DNA of 64,000 bases, taken from Unio delphinus. Its lineage: Eukaryota > Mollusca > Bivalvia > Unionida > Unionidae. Both the position numbers and the translations under genes were made by a program. Shown one piece after another: positions 48,430 through 59,040 of this stretch. The notes under the pieces are model-generated. The model made no database searches and was not told where the DNA came from. It saw only the letters and a program-made list of their open reading frames with translations. How positions within the stretch are numbered: position 1 is the first letter of the stretch; each line of letters opens with the position of its first letter. Location: positions 2,308,501 to 2,372,500 of the forward strand of contig JAQISU010000167.1 in assembly GCA_029339505.1 (NCBI GenBank), read 5' to 3'.

Positions 48430-48864
48430 CATATTGTAATTGTCTTTCTTTCTCCCTTTCATGTCTCTCTCTTCTCTTTTTCATATTGTAATTGTTTTCT
48501 TTCTCCCTTTCCTGTCTCTCTCTCTCCTCTTTTTCATATTGTAATTGTCTTTCTTTCGTCCTTTCTTGAAATTCCAGCTTCTTCAACTTTAATTCCATCT
48601 TGAATTTTAATTCTAATTCTAATTCCTTTAGTTTAATGTCAGAGTCTGATGGAGACTTACTGACCGAAATCAAAGCACTTTTTTCCAAAACATTCTCTTC
48701 TACCAAATATTGGACCAAAATCTTTTGATATCTTGTTTCGTTAAAGAAGCCTTCACTTCAGAAAGATCATATTTTCTGGCAAGTTGAATCAACTCATATT
48801 TTTTTAAAAGATCTAATTGCTCCTGAGTAGGATTAGAAAGAAACATTTCTACTTTAGATATCAT
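47212..48864 (-). pseudogene. Gag of the Gmr1-like element, with a microsatellite insertion
   Basis: A likely start ATG at 48864-48862 opens MISKVEMFLSNPTQEQLDLL, then a frameshift near 48720 leads into a long charged, Glu/Lys/Arg-rich coiled-coil segment. At 48337-48425 an (AG)n tract plus a 28-bp tag interrupts the gene. The capsid-like region follows (48243-47600; for example WTQLLQCVITGKASEIYTSL). A CCHC knuckle CIYCKKKGHVISDC lies at about 47517-47476. Gag forms the particle that packages the element RNA. It is not translatable as a single frame. Confidence 0.85.
48337..48425. repeat. (CT)n microsatellite with 28-bp unique tag inside gag
   Basis: About 60 bp of CT repeats are joined to TCGCTAGGGCCGATTATGGT followed by CCGACACC. 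The same tag, joined to an AG tract in the same relative orientation, occurs at 61590-61688. In gag the tag breaks a purine-rich coding stretch that resumes on both sides, so it looks inserted. Confidence 0.85.
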
Positions 48865-48983
48865 TTTAATACAATCCTGTCAATCTGACTAAAGATTTTT
48901 AAAAATTTCAAAAACTAGGGTATTCAAATTTAAAACAAAGGTTGTCTGAAAAAAAAATTCTAGCCAAATTCCAATCTATCTCA

Positions 48984-49001
48984 ATTTCGGACGAGCTCCC
49001 A
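48984..49001 (-). other. Primer binding site, tRNA-Pro type
   Basis: On the minus strand TGGGAGCTCGTCCGAAAT follows the 5' LTR. It differs at only a few positions from the tRNA-Pro primer site familiar from gammaretroviruses. Confidence 0.75.
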
Positions 49002-49773
49002 ATTTCTACGTTACGTGCTTAAGCTCGAATAAACAGTAACATGGAAAGAGTGAAAATAACAAGCTTGTAAAACTTAATAAACAATTTATTGAGTACAAAT
49101 ATTTTTTTCAGAAAAGAAAAATAAACTTACTGTTTTAAGAATCAATTCCAAAATTAATCCAAAATAATTCAAAATATTATTCACTAGAGAAATTGTAAAA
49201 GTCCTGGTAATAAAATGTCCAAATAGTTCTAAGTTCGAATTCCAGCGAAGTATCCAAGATGGAAGACGATGTCACTTGATTTAGTCAGTTCTGGTGAATA
49301 AAATCTATATGAGCACAACTCTTTCACAGATAAATAATAAAATAATTCCTCTTGATCCTAACGAATTGACACAATTTCCAGTACAAGGTAATTTATAATA
49401 ACTCGCTCGCTCCCAAAACATAATTTATATCTCTGTTTTTTACGTAAACAAGGAAAGGTCACGTGATCTTCTAGAAACTATCAGAACAAAGAATCACGTA
49501 CATAGCTTATGACCCAACTAAAATAGAAAGATATTTATATAAAAGCTCCATTTTGTCCTTGGAACCAACCAATCATTTTAAAAGCATTTTAAAAGCTTGT
49601 TTACAACTCTGAAACCAGGTCAGAAATGAGGTCAACACCTTGTGTTTACTCTGTAAAGTAAAGGTCACCCCCTTCAATGAACGAATCTTTAAACTTAAAA
49701 TGCCAGATTTGAATCTAACAAACAAACAAAAACAAAAATAAATATAAATGACTTATATCAAATATACGTAATA
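49002..49773 (-). repeat. 5' LTR of the Gmr1-like element
   Basis: Matches 43071-43829. It includes at its U5 end about 40 bp absent from the other LTR (ending CACGTAACGTAGAAAT before the primer site). Its first bases read TATTACG instead of TGTTACG, so the conserved terminal TG is mutated. Confidence 0.88.
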
Positions 49774-50350
49774 CCTTACATTTTTATTTCTGATAAGATT
49801 ACCGTGATTTTTACTACCATTTACCCTATCAGAATATGCGATTCGGGTGATTTTCGTGTTTTTACTACCATTTTACCCTATCAGAATGTGTAAATCGGAG
49901 GAATAATATTATTAGTATGCCTATTTTTGATAAGATTTTCGCGCTTGCAAAAATATATTTATTAGCTTTTTCTTGATAACTCAGATAAATGTGAAAGTAG
50001 TTTTAAGAGTTTCGTTCCTATAGCAACATCAAACTGTGTACATCCAAAACTATCAGACCTTTGATCTCTGCCTTTCGTTATTACCCTCAGTCGAACTAAA
50101 CTCCTACTTTTCCTTTCTATTCTTCGGAAAGGTTACTACTTTAACTTTCTATAATACTTTTACTAGTCTTACACGTGTAGTCTTTTTGTTTCATACTTGC
50201 CTGATAGTTCTAATTTAACTTTTTCAACTTTTTCGATCACAAGATTATCCTTGATTAATCTAAAATAAGTGTCGAAAAAAGAAAGAAAAGTATCGGTTAA
50301 TTTACTCAAGGTAGAGCATATGAGTATAAACGACATTATGCATGATTAAT
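49774..50350 (+). other. Polinton relic 2, right block start, no clear gene
   Basis: Contains a short duplicated phrase, TTTTTACTACCATTT followed by ACCCTATCAGAAT, at about 49810 and 49860. No recognisable protein. Confidence 0.4.
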
Positions 50351-50355
50351 TTTAG

Positions 50356-50547
50356 ATGATGCTGATGTATGATTTTATCATCGCAGATGCAACAGCGAAA
50401 TATATATGTTTAAGTCGAGAAAATGTTTGCATGTCTAATGGAACACGATTAGGTACAATTCTTGGCTATATCGATGATATATCGACTCAGTATACACATC
50501 TTAGATCTTCGATGCTCGCTTATAAACTTGCTATCGATGATAAATAG
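50356..50547 (+). CDS. Unrecognised ORF in Polinton relic 2
   Basis: A 63-codon open frame from an ATG, with LGYIDDISTQYTHLRSSMLA. It is protein-like in composition and lies 250 bp before the helicase-like P-loop on the same strand. No family is recognised. It may be a surviving part of a longer broken gene. Confidence 0.3.
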   Translation: MMLMYDFIIADATAKYICLSRENVCMSNGTRLGTILGYIDDISTQYTHLRSSMLAYKLAIDDK

Positions 50548-50689
50548 ATTACTTTGTACCGCAGTTAGAGTTGCAACGGATTCATTTTATATTAAAAAAA
50601 TATACAGAATCAATGACTCGTTTTACAAGTACTGATGCGCCGTATTGATCGTGGAGAAGAGAAGAAGAAATGTTATATGATTATACTAA

Positions 50690-50895
50690 ATCTGCAGATG
50701 TTGATATCGAAGATATTTATCGTAAAATAATTAAATATCAGATGACTCTTCCGCGCCATCTATATCCGATCCATTATCCAGCCATAAGACTGTTTATCTA
50801 AACGGACATGGTGGTTGCGGTAAAACAATTCGAGTGATGGAATTATTTAGACAGAATTTGGATTTAGTTGTGCTGACTTTTTTACCCACAGATGC

Positions 50896-50958
<63 letters not shown>

Positions 50959-51130
50959 TGTGTGTGTGTGTGTGTGTGTGTTGTTTCGATTATTGATGAT
51001 CGTATCGATTAGTCAAACTTAGTCGATCTCGCAGTATCACGACTTAGAGAAATAACTCAGCTATGGAGGGTTATTGTAAATTTTACTGACACCAACAACG
51101 AAATTGTTAGTGATGATATGGTAAATAAAA
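50690..51130 (+). pseudogene. Helicase-like P-loop NTPase fragment
   Basis: The frame reads VYLNGHGGCGKTIRVMELFR then LVVLTFLPTDA. A GxxGxGKT Walker A followed by a hydrophobic strand ending in a Thr-Asp/Asn-Ala motif is the beginning of superfamily 1 (Pif1/RecD-like) helicases. A compound (GA)n(TG)n microsatellite interrupts it at 50896-50982. A Walker-B-like IIDD follows at about 50990, then stops. The short distance between the two motifs suggests loss of sequence. Assignment to the Polinton relic is by position only. Confidence 0.5.
50896..50982. repeat. Compound microsatellite (GA)n(TG)n
   Basis: About 64 bp of GA and 22 bp of TG repeats, located within the helicase-like fragment. Confidence 0.97.
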
Positions 51131-51239
51131 ATTAGCTGGTTACAATCGCAACTTTGATATTGATGTTGAATTTGTAATGATGCTGAAACAACAACAGAAT
51201 AATCGTTGTGTGAGCTGTAACACAGTAATGTTATGGAAG

Positions 51240-51560
51240 TATTCAAATAATGATCCAAGACAATTTACCATAGACATCAAAATGCGCATATTCGATTCTT
51301 GTAGCGGTGGTAGATAAATTTGCCATATTGCCTGTCGTGATAACCAATCTTCAGCAACAGAACGACTGACACCTCGTGCTTCGGCACGTTTATTAATCGC
51401 TGGCCTGCCACTTCAATATCCTATTGGACTATAATTAATCGATTCCATAATATTAATGACCAGCCCTTAATACTAGTTTACCTTTCATCGCAGATCTTAC
51501 TTACCAATTTGCTAATTATTCTTTCAAAGATTTATTTTGTATGGACTTTAACGCGTGAAT
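51240..51560. repeat. Segment shared by the two Polinton relics
   Basis: 51400-51560 matches 33430-33580, including ATCGCAGATCT and TTTCAAAGATTTATTTTGT-like stretches. It is sequence homology between the elements, not a separate gene that I can define. Confidence 0.65.
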
Positions 51561-51599
51561 TAATTCTACATCTGCAATATGTCTATTTTGCAAATTGTT

Positions 51600-51760
51600 A
51601 CTTTTTTTAAGCTATATGACGAGCATACACGCTTTATCAATTTCATTTAACGTATATTTACCAGGTCTTGGTTGATCCTGATTATCAAATCGAATATCAT
51701 GTATGGTTCCAGGACCACAATATTTATGACCTGGAAGGTGTTTTTTCCCCTGGGTATTTA
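51600..51760 (-). pseudogene. PLA2-type domain remnant, copy in Polinton relic 2
   Basis: On the minus strand the calcium-binding-loop motif HLPGHKYCGPGT is intact (about 51737-51702), followed by a segment like that in relic 1 (NQDQPRPG). At the expected His-Asp site (51640-51608) one base is missing relative to relic 1, and the frame ends at a stop, so the active-site pair is lost. This is the reciprocal of relic 1, where the His-Asp site survives but the loop does not. The two copies together make the family assignment solid. Confidence 0.75.
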
Positions 51761-52003
51761 GCCCTCGGACTGCCCGGTAATTTTCCTAATTTTGCTACAA
51801 TATCACCTCCTCTATTTTTTTTAAATACTGTTCGGAATATATTTAAATTCCTTTGTACCACATTGTTTACTAATACCTGTAAGTGCTTATCTGTTATTTT
51901 TTTTTATTGTAATAGTTGTTAATATATTTGTCGGGGTCCGCGCCCTGCATTTAACACAATATAAATCCATATTATTTACTATACGGCGACAAGAAAACGA
52001 GAA

Positions 52004-52660
52004 GCGGTTAAAAACCATGCAGCGCTACCAAATCCTATCCGGATGATCATAATAGGAGTGGTAAAACGCAACTGCTACTTAATTTGAAGTGGTTGAACTG
52101 GGATAAATTGTATTTAGTTGCACCATATGTAGATGATCAGCGATACTATGAAGTATTCAAAGAGTTTAATGAAAATGCAAAGACGATAAATGAGGACGGT
52201 GATGATGTTATGAAGTTTATTACTGATATCAATAAAGCGCAGTCTGTAGATGACTTTGATGGGTTTATTAATAATTTAGTTGTATACGATGATGTAATGC
52301 TGGATAAGCAATGAAATCCGGCAAGAATATTTTCTAGAGGCAGACATAAAAATACTGATGTGATTTATGTTACTCAGCGGTACACACAAATACCAAAAGT
52401 GATTAGACAACTGTAATATTTTAGCTGTATTTAATGGTGTTGATACAAACACACTGAGAAATATTTATCAGACTTGGTGCAGTGGAGATATGGATATAAT
52501 TAAGTTTTGAAACTTTTCTTTTCACGTGCACAAACTACCCCACACGGATTTATAACGATACATTTACATGACCCCAAATCACGATATCAAGTCGGTCGAT
52601 ATAAAAGTTTGATTAGCGGCAGAGAGGGCGTGACCTTGATAATGGGTCAACGGGTAAACA
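52004..52660 (+). pseudogene. A32-like packaging ATPase, Polinton relic 2
   Basis: The frame 52084-52314 reads WDKLYLVAPYVDDQRYYEVF and ends with a Walker B-like VVYDDVML. After one TGA the same frame continues with SRGRHKNTDVIYVTQRY and VFNGVDTNTLRNIY, the arginine-containing and Thr-Gln motifs of A32-like viral packaging ATPases. Walker A is destroyed by an 8-base deletion near 52057 relative to relic 1. The 3' part runs with a frame change into HGFITIHLHDPKSRYQVGRY near 52590. Length and motif order match the family. It would package the element genome in a working virus-like particle. Confidence 0.85.
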
Positions 52661-52826
52661 TAACGCGCATGCTTTTTTTTAGAAAAATACAAAGACATCA
52701 GCTAATAACAAAAATAACTAACCGAGTGAGACTCTATCAAAAGTTAGAAGCTTTCGTTTGGCGTTATTAACGTTATTTTTTCGTTTTTGTAAGAAGCTTT
52801 AGTTTAGTAAACTGACATTTCTAAAA
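52617..52826 (-). repeat. Right TIR-like end of Polinton relic 2
   Basis: Matches the right TIR of relic 1 (34640-34860): GGGCGTGACCTTGATAATGG at the inner side and TTCGTTTTTGTAAGAAGCTT then AGTTTAGTAAACTG at the outer side. The last bases of the terminus (CACCCTCTCT in relic 1) are missing. Confidence 0.75.
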
Positions 52827-52849
52827 GATGGTCTGTTCGCCATGTCTTG

Positions 52850-53470
52850 ATACTTTGAGATAACTGCGCCAGATTGACTACTAATATAACAGCCACGACG
52901 GCCATCTTAAAATATTGGTATTACTGCTCATGTCACTTATGACCAGTTGTTTAACTAACATGAATCTTATGACGTCTAGTTGGCACTAAACAGAACTTTC
53001 CCTAATTTGACATCTAATATGGTCGCCATGGTGATCCTATTGAAAATTGTGTAATTAGCTACTCCTCCATGACGAATTTGCCTTAGCGACATAGGGTTTT
53101 CACTGAAAGACCTCATATCATTTTAGCTGGGTCTAAATCAAAATGTTGTGATACTGCCAATTAATCATATATTTTGTTTGATTTAATGTTCCTAAAGAAA
53201 AAGGTGCTAATCAGACCTCCGATTTCATGAGCGTGGTGGCCATCTTTCAAATAATGTATTACCTCCAGAATGGAAAGTCGTAGCAACATGGGCATATTCG
53301 CTTAGATTATTCCTATGATATCAAGATGGTCCTAAATGACAATGATTTCTATCATGGCAACAATATGGCCGTTACTGTAGCCATTGTGAATATCTCGACT
53401 AGAAAGGTCTACAGTCTGATGCTAATGTAAACTTCAATATGGCTGCCTTGACGGCCATCTTAAATTCGTT
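52850..53470. repeat. Diverged repeat with GGCCATCTT modules
   Basis: Five modules contain variants of AATATGGCCGC and GACGGCCATCTTAAAA (about 52890, 53010, 53225, 53360, 53435). The spacing is irregular. The same type of module occurs at 18300-18600. I consider it an ancient interspersed repeat. Confidence 0.55.
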
Positions 53471-53879
53471 ATAAGACTACTTCCGATTATCACGTGTCGA
53501 TCACCGTGGTATATCTTTAAGACAACGCACTTTATTATAATTTCCTCGACACAAAAGAGCCGACTTGTGCTGATGTGCCGAAAAACACCAATTGAACGAA
53601 CCCAGTTCAAATGATGAGGGATAGTTGTATATTTCTCAGGGTGGTTGAACGCATTGTTTTTTGAAAATGTCGGTATAATACTCAACACAGTGATTTTGAC
53701 TAGACTATATTTAGCTGCATTCCAATGAACAATATGATAGTGAGCAGGCAGACTTTCACTTTAAGGTCAGAATACTTGACTAAGATTTTTGCCCTCGGTA
53801 TACGTGATAGCACCACCAAGTACGAACGGGTTTTTATCAAACCCACTTTGTTGATATACATGTATCTGCTGAATCGGGT

Positions 53880-54520
53880 GTAAATATGCATGTGTTCGAT
53901 GAATAGGTGTAATAATGTGTAATATACATGTGTTCGATGAATAGGTGTAATAATGTGCAATATACATGTGTTCGATGAATAGGTGTAATAATGTGAAATT
54001 TGTTTATTTGTTTGTTTGATTAGGATTGTTAACGTTGCTTTCACAATTTTTCAGTCAAATTGCTACGTTGTCTGCAGTGAGGCAGTTTGCAGTGATGTCT
54101 AGCACTAAGGGCATCATGCCGCATGCATGTAGCATGATGTCCCACCCAGTTCGTTATCCTGACATCAGGGTGACCAGTCCTAACACTAAACTCTTAATGC
54201 TGAGCGCCAAGCGAGGAAGATGTTGGTACCAATTTTGTAACACTTTGGTGTGACTCGGTCAGGGATCGAACCCACGACCTCCCGCTTCCGCGGCGGACGC
54301 TCGAACCACTAGGCCACCGGAGCGGTTAATAATGTGTGGATATAAATGTATTTGATGAACAGGTGTAATAATGTGTGGGGTATCTACAAGTATCTAATGA
54401 ATAATGTGTGTGAGATATACAAGTATCTGATGAATAATATGTGGGCGGGATATACAAAAGTCTGATGAACAGATGTAATAATTTTGGATATACATGTATC
54501 TGATGAATAATGTGTAATAA
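53880..54520. repeat. Minisatellite, about 38-bp unit, split by a SINE
   Basis: Three good copies of GTTCGATGAATAGGTGTAATAATGTG plus flank lie left of the SINE (53880-53995). More diverged copies lie to the right (54327-54520; GATGAACAGGTGTAATAATG). The SINE at 53996-54326 interrupts the array. Confidence 0.9.
53996..54326 (-). mobile_element. tRNA-derived SINE, family B, with 10-bp target duplication
   Basis: A 331-bp insertion in minus orientation. Its head (minus strand) is CCGGTGGCCTAGTGGTTCGA with a B box GTGGGTTCGATCC. Its body includes CGCTTGGCGCTCAGCATTAA and GGGTGGGACATCATGC, and the tail is an A-rich CAAACAAACAAATAAAC stretch. Direct repeats TAATAATGTG flank it (53986-53995 and 54327-54336). 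The body resembles a SINE I have often seen in bivalve sequence; this is from memory. Confidence 0.92.
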
Positions 54521-55949
54521 TTATACTCAAATATTATTTTGTATTCTGGAAAATGATATTAATGATGGATTTAACCAAATTTGTTTTGGGGGGTGGTGGG
54601 TGGTGGTGGTATATCTTAACGCTGTCTGAGACAAGTTTTGTGGTTTTCTCTCTGTGATATCAGGTTAAAGGGAACTGTGTACTTCAGGTATCTGCGAGAA
54701 TGTTCACTCAGACAGATACGAAATTAGTTTTTGTACCAAATTAGGTATGTTGGATCTTCTCAAAAATGTTAGAGACGGTTTCAATTTCTTTGCAGTTAAA
54801 GATAATCAAAAGACAGATCAAACTGGCTGATTAGATTTTCAATCCCTTTCAGAGATTTTTGTCATAAAAACCGCATGCTTTTACAAGGCCCTGGACCTAA
54901 GCCGAGATTCGAGATGAAGAAGAAAAAACTGGCTTTAAATGAAATTGTATTTACCCTTCTACGTGTCGGAGCGCGTTGGCATTGTGCTAGCCAGTTTTAA
55001 CATTGAGTAAAATGTCTTGGGTTGTTTATCTGCTTTACTGTTTGTAATCTTCTACTGAATAATCTCATTAAACCTATGATCATATCCTTCACCTTGAGTT
55101 GAGAGAAACTGATCTAATTTCGATGTTGTATAGATTTTACAAGCTGAGAATTATTAAGTAAACGAGACCTTACTCCTAACTCGGAACAGGGGTCAAACAT
55201 AACGTTTCGTACTTTGTAAAATCGAATACTAAACTAATAATAGGGGCAAATATAAAAAATTGCCTCCTCCAAAAAATCTTAGAAATCAGTAATATATTCT
55301 AATTAAACAGCTGTTTTCCACCCAAAATTACGAATTTTCATATTCTCCTCTTATTGAATCTAACACTTTACATGCATATCGTTACTTACCTCTGATAGAT
55401 AATATTAATGTAACACATACAATAATCCTCCAGTTGAAATTCATCTTTTTTTTTCTACACCAGTTATGCATGTGTTTATGGGGAAAACTATCGGCAGTAT
55501 TTGTACAAGTCTTCTTGTCTTTGTGGGGTAATCGCAATGCTTTATGGGGGGTAGAAGGTATATGATTGAAATGTGTACTATCTTGATAACGTACCCTCGA
55601 GTACTACTCGAAGACTCACCGAATTGTTCTACAGGCGACTCAATGTAAAACTATGACATTCTTTATCAAATACAAGGCACCTCCCTGGAAGAATCAAACT
55701 TAATCTTCTACAATGATAACGTGCTGAGTGAACCCTTAAGTGTGCTTTTGACAAGCTCATAATTCTCTTAGCATATCCAAGGAAATAGACCATGAGTAGT
55801 TTATCCTTCTTTTAGTTGAAGTACGTGTTTACTATTTATATTTATTATTATGTGATAGATTGAAAAATTTAGGGTGACAAGCATATATATAAAATGATTT
55901 AGGAAGTAAGGATCGGTTGAGAACTTTTACAAGTTTATGAATACTGTAC
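54521..55949. other. Non-coding spacer
   Basis: AT-rich sequence with a GGT/GGGT-rich patch near 54590-54610. No supported gene or repeat family. Confidence 0.5.
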
Positions 55950-56215
55950 TTTTTCATTATGATTCTGTCAATGGGAGACAAGGAAGTATACCGCCCTTAT
56001 AATGAGACCGCTTTGTAACTGTACTACTTTATTATGATTCTGTCAATGGGAGACAAGGAAGTACACCGCCCTTATAATGAGACAGTCTTGTAACTTTACT
56101 ACTTTATTATGATTCTGTCAATGGGAGACAAGGAAGTATACCGCCCTTATAATGAGACCGCTTTGTAACTGTGCTACTTTATTATGATTTTGTCCATGGG
56201 CGACAAGGAAGTATA
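55950..56215. repeat. Tandem repeat, about 75-80 bp unit, 3-4 copies
   Basis: Copies of TATTATGATTCTGTCAATGG, GAGACAAGGAAGTATACCGC and CCTTATAATGAGACCGCTT. The last copy is diverged. Confidence 0.9.
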
Positions 56216-56320
56216 GCTGATTATAAAGAGACCCACTTGTATTTGAAGAACATGATGCATTGAAATATAATCCAAGACCATAACTAATGTAAAACACAAC
56301 TGTGTTATTATAATGAAGAG

Positions 56321-56322
<2 letters not shown>

Positions 56323-56379
<57 letters not shown>
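56323..56379. repeat. (TG)n microsatellite
   Basis: About 57 bp of uninterrupted TG repeats. Confidence 0.98.
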
Positions 56380-56380
<1 letters not shown>

Positions 56381-56799
56381 GATTGTTGGTGGGGATGTAA
56401 TGTATTGCTTCCAACAACATAAAACATGAGCAAGCGATTTGCCACGATCGATAATCGATAAACCTTTCACTGCCTTTATTATTTTCTTATACATTAGTGA
56501 TGCTGTGATTATTAAAATTATATCTAAATTTTTGTCATTATTATTTAAAAGCAAACAGAAGTCACAATCACGCCATTTTTTTAATTTACAATTTGTCACA
56601 GAATTCATAGGACTACGACACACTCTGGATTCCGCTATACAGTTTCTATCTTTGCACAAGGTTATTTGATTTACAGAGATACATTATTACAGGCTTATTA
56701 CAGCTGTACATCTATCTAAGCACTGTTAGCTCCGCGTGGTCATATTCACTTTTAAAATTTAGAGTTAACTTGAAAAGTAGACTATTTATTTTTTACTTA

Positions 56800-57125
56800 G
56801 TATATATATTACATGTACTTATTGGCTATTTCAGAAGTTAGTTCTGTCTGCTCTGGAAAATTCATTTTGTCCGTTTCATACATGCTAAAGCTAGTGTAAT
56901 TTGGACTAGTTCAGGCTCACTTTTGAGCACTTGCGATCAACCATTTTAATCAGCTGTCTGTATTAGGCAGTACGTTTACCCCCCTTCCCCCCAAATACCA
57001 TTTCTGAAGTAAATTTCTGTTACGTTCCCTGAAAGTAGTCCAGAAGTATGTTACCTTTGTCTCCAGTGTGATTGTTGCAAATGCAAACAATTTCACCTTA
57101 CAGCTATCACTCTCTCAAAAGTACC
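56800..57125. repeat. Diverged duplicate, copy 1
   Basis: Shares, in the same order, several blocks with 58720-59040: a TTCTGTC-rich start, a CATGCTAAA/CTGCTAAACATG region and TTGCAAATGCAAACAATTTC followed by CTCTCTCAAAAGT. Both ends are blurred. It may be an unknown interspersed repeat. Confidence 0.55.
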
Positions 57126-57384
57126 TAATGACTATTTAGCGGAACGTGAATGAAAAGTAAAATGATTTCGATTAAAACAATATTTCCACCTCTGCATAAA
57201 CTTTGCTTTTGCAAATGTGTACTACGTTAAAGCAACAATTTTAAAGGTTCATGCAACTTCATTTATTAGATCATATATTTATGCAAATGAGCATGGGTGA
57301 ACTGAATTTTGGAAATATCGACGCCATTCAGTGACAAGTTCAATGTGTTGAATCATGCTGTACAGATGACTATCAACAGAACAT

Positions 57385-57545
57385 GGTACAAGTCATGTGT
57401 CGTGCCAAGTCATGTGTCGTTACAAGTCATATGTCGTTACAAGTCATGTGTCGTGCCAAGTCATGTGTCTTTACAAGTCATATGTCGTTACAAGTCATGT
57501 GTCGTGACAAGTCATGTGTCATTACAAGTCATGTGTCGTGCCAAA
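57385..57545. repeat. Minisatellite, 17-18 bp unit, about 9 copies
   Basis: Copies of CAAGTCATGTGTCGTGC alternate with CAAGTCATGTGTCGTTA and the CATATGTCG variant. Confidence 0.93.
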
Positions 57546-58719
57546 CAGGAATTCGTGGCCATTTCTAGGAACAGGATCTATTTACCTGAGCTAGCTTTGA
57601 ATGTCTGTTTACTAATGCAAACTCCTTATAATAGCATTGCTATCACTGGAAAAATGCTATACTCAGACTTGTCATGTACTGCTGGTGTGCACCGAAGCAC
57701 AATTATATTGACTACTGTTTGTCTGTCTGTCTGTCTCTAAGATATATAATCTCATTTTCCAAGACCAACCGCCTACAAGTTGTTGTTCGTTGGCATCGTC
57801 AGCATTGCAGCCCTCCAAGAAACCATCGATAACAATTCTTCGAGTTCCAATATTTCAACGCGACTAAGAGAAAACTCACCAACATGAGAAGACATATTGT
57901 ACCAGACCCTTGAACTTAACTTGTTCCATACAAATTACATTAGATCTTACTTGACAGTGTTTAAAGTTTAGTAACAACAGCAGCCACAGTTTTTCGTAGT
58001 ATGGTTATCATGAAGCGCTCGCTTTGTGGGTATTTGATTTCACTCCAGACTATGGCAGGAACGAGAGTCTTCTCCACTCCATAATTTCAGACCAACTTCG
58101 TGTAGAATACGGGCATACAGTCATGATGTCAGAATGACTAGACAAAGATCAACACTTAGTTTCCTGTTTGCGCGTTACTTAGCTGAAAAAAAACACATAG
58201 CTGGTCATGGTAATCGTTAAGGATGTTAAATTAACCATCCGAGACAAAAACATCTGGACAAATATTTGATGATGAGTTTGAAGATAAGTTGGAAGAATAT
58301 CTGATAAAAGGGCTTTCATCTAACAAGAAAGGATTTTGAAAAAGTAGTATAACGTTTTAATTAACCAATCTTTACATCTGCGGAGGTCTTTATAGACAAA
58401 CGCGTCGAAGATCTACAGCAACATAGTAAGGAGACATCCCTTCGTCAACTTAGTTGGCGATCTACAGTTTAGTTATTTGCATAGGGTTTAGATTTTTTTT
58501 TAAAGAGAATTATCCCGGTCTTCTTCACTGTTTATACTGGCTATTAAATGCACCGTATATCATTGGTATTGTTATTATTTTGGTATACGATTGACGAGTG
58601 TAGCCTGGGTAAGAGAATATACAGCTTGGCCTTACTGCAGATGTGCACCAATCACTTTCTGGACATCAGGCGTACATAGTCAAACTAAAGAGCTGATAAC
58701 ATGTTTACAATTTATATAT
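57546..58719. other. Non-coding spacer
   Basis: No supported gene. A CTGT repeat of 4-5 copies lies near 57715-57735. Confidence 0.45.
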
Positions 58720-59040
58720 ATATGTTAATTCACTCATTACACTTTGAGAACCTGGTATTGTCTGTTCTGTCAAAGCTCATTTTCCTTATTTTAGTAACTG
58801 CTAAACATGATAGTACTTCAGACTGATTCAGACTGATTTCTTGCGTACATGTTGGTAATCATTACGATTAACTGTTGAGTGAAATCAAGTAGGTACAATA
58901 ACTAAAGAAGTTTTAGGCACAGTACATTTAAGTATTATAAAGGTAGGTCAACATTCTGTCCACTGTGTATATTGCAAATGAAAACAATTTCACCATAATC
59001 CAGACACTCTCTCAAAAGTTCAGATTATCTGTAGAGCGCC
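58720..59040. repeat. Diverged duplicate, copy 2
   Basis: See 56800-57125. The clearest shared block is TTGCAAATGAAAACAATTTC followed by ACTCTCTCAAAAGT near 58973-59022. Confidence 0.55.

Larger units (their letters stand above)
43071..49773 (-). mobile_element. Gmr1-like Ty3/gypsy LTR retrotransposon
   Basis: A 6.7-kb element on the minus strand with two LTRs, a tRNA-Pro-type primer binding site and a polypurine tract. In transcription order I find gag with a CCHC knuckle, protease, integrase, reverse transcriptase and RNase H. The integrase lies upstream of the RT, unlike ordinary gypsy elements (PR-RT-RH-IN), yet RT and IN are of gypsy type. This copia-like order defines the Gmr1 group described from deuterostomes. 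Every gene is frameshifted. The LTRs differ by indels of roughly 50 bp, so the insertion is old. No target duplication is seen, because the left LTR lacks its terminal 30-40 bp. Confidence 0.85.

Noticed and set aside
48289..48603. Plus-strand open frames of Ser-Leu repeats
   Set aside because: They are the antisense of the AG-rich gag segment and its microsatellite.
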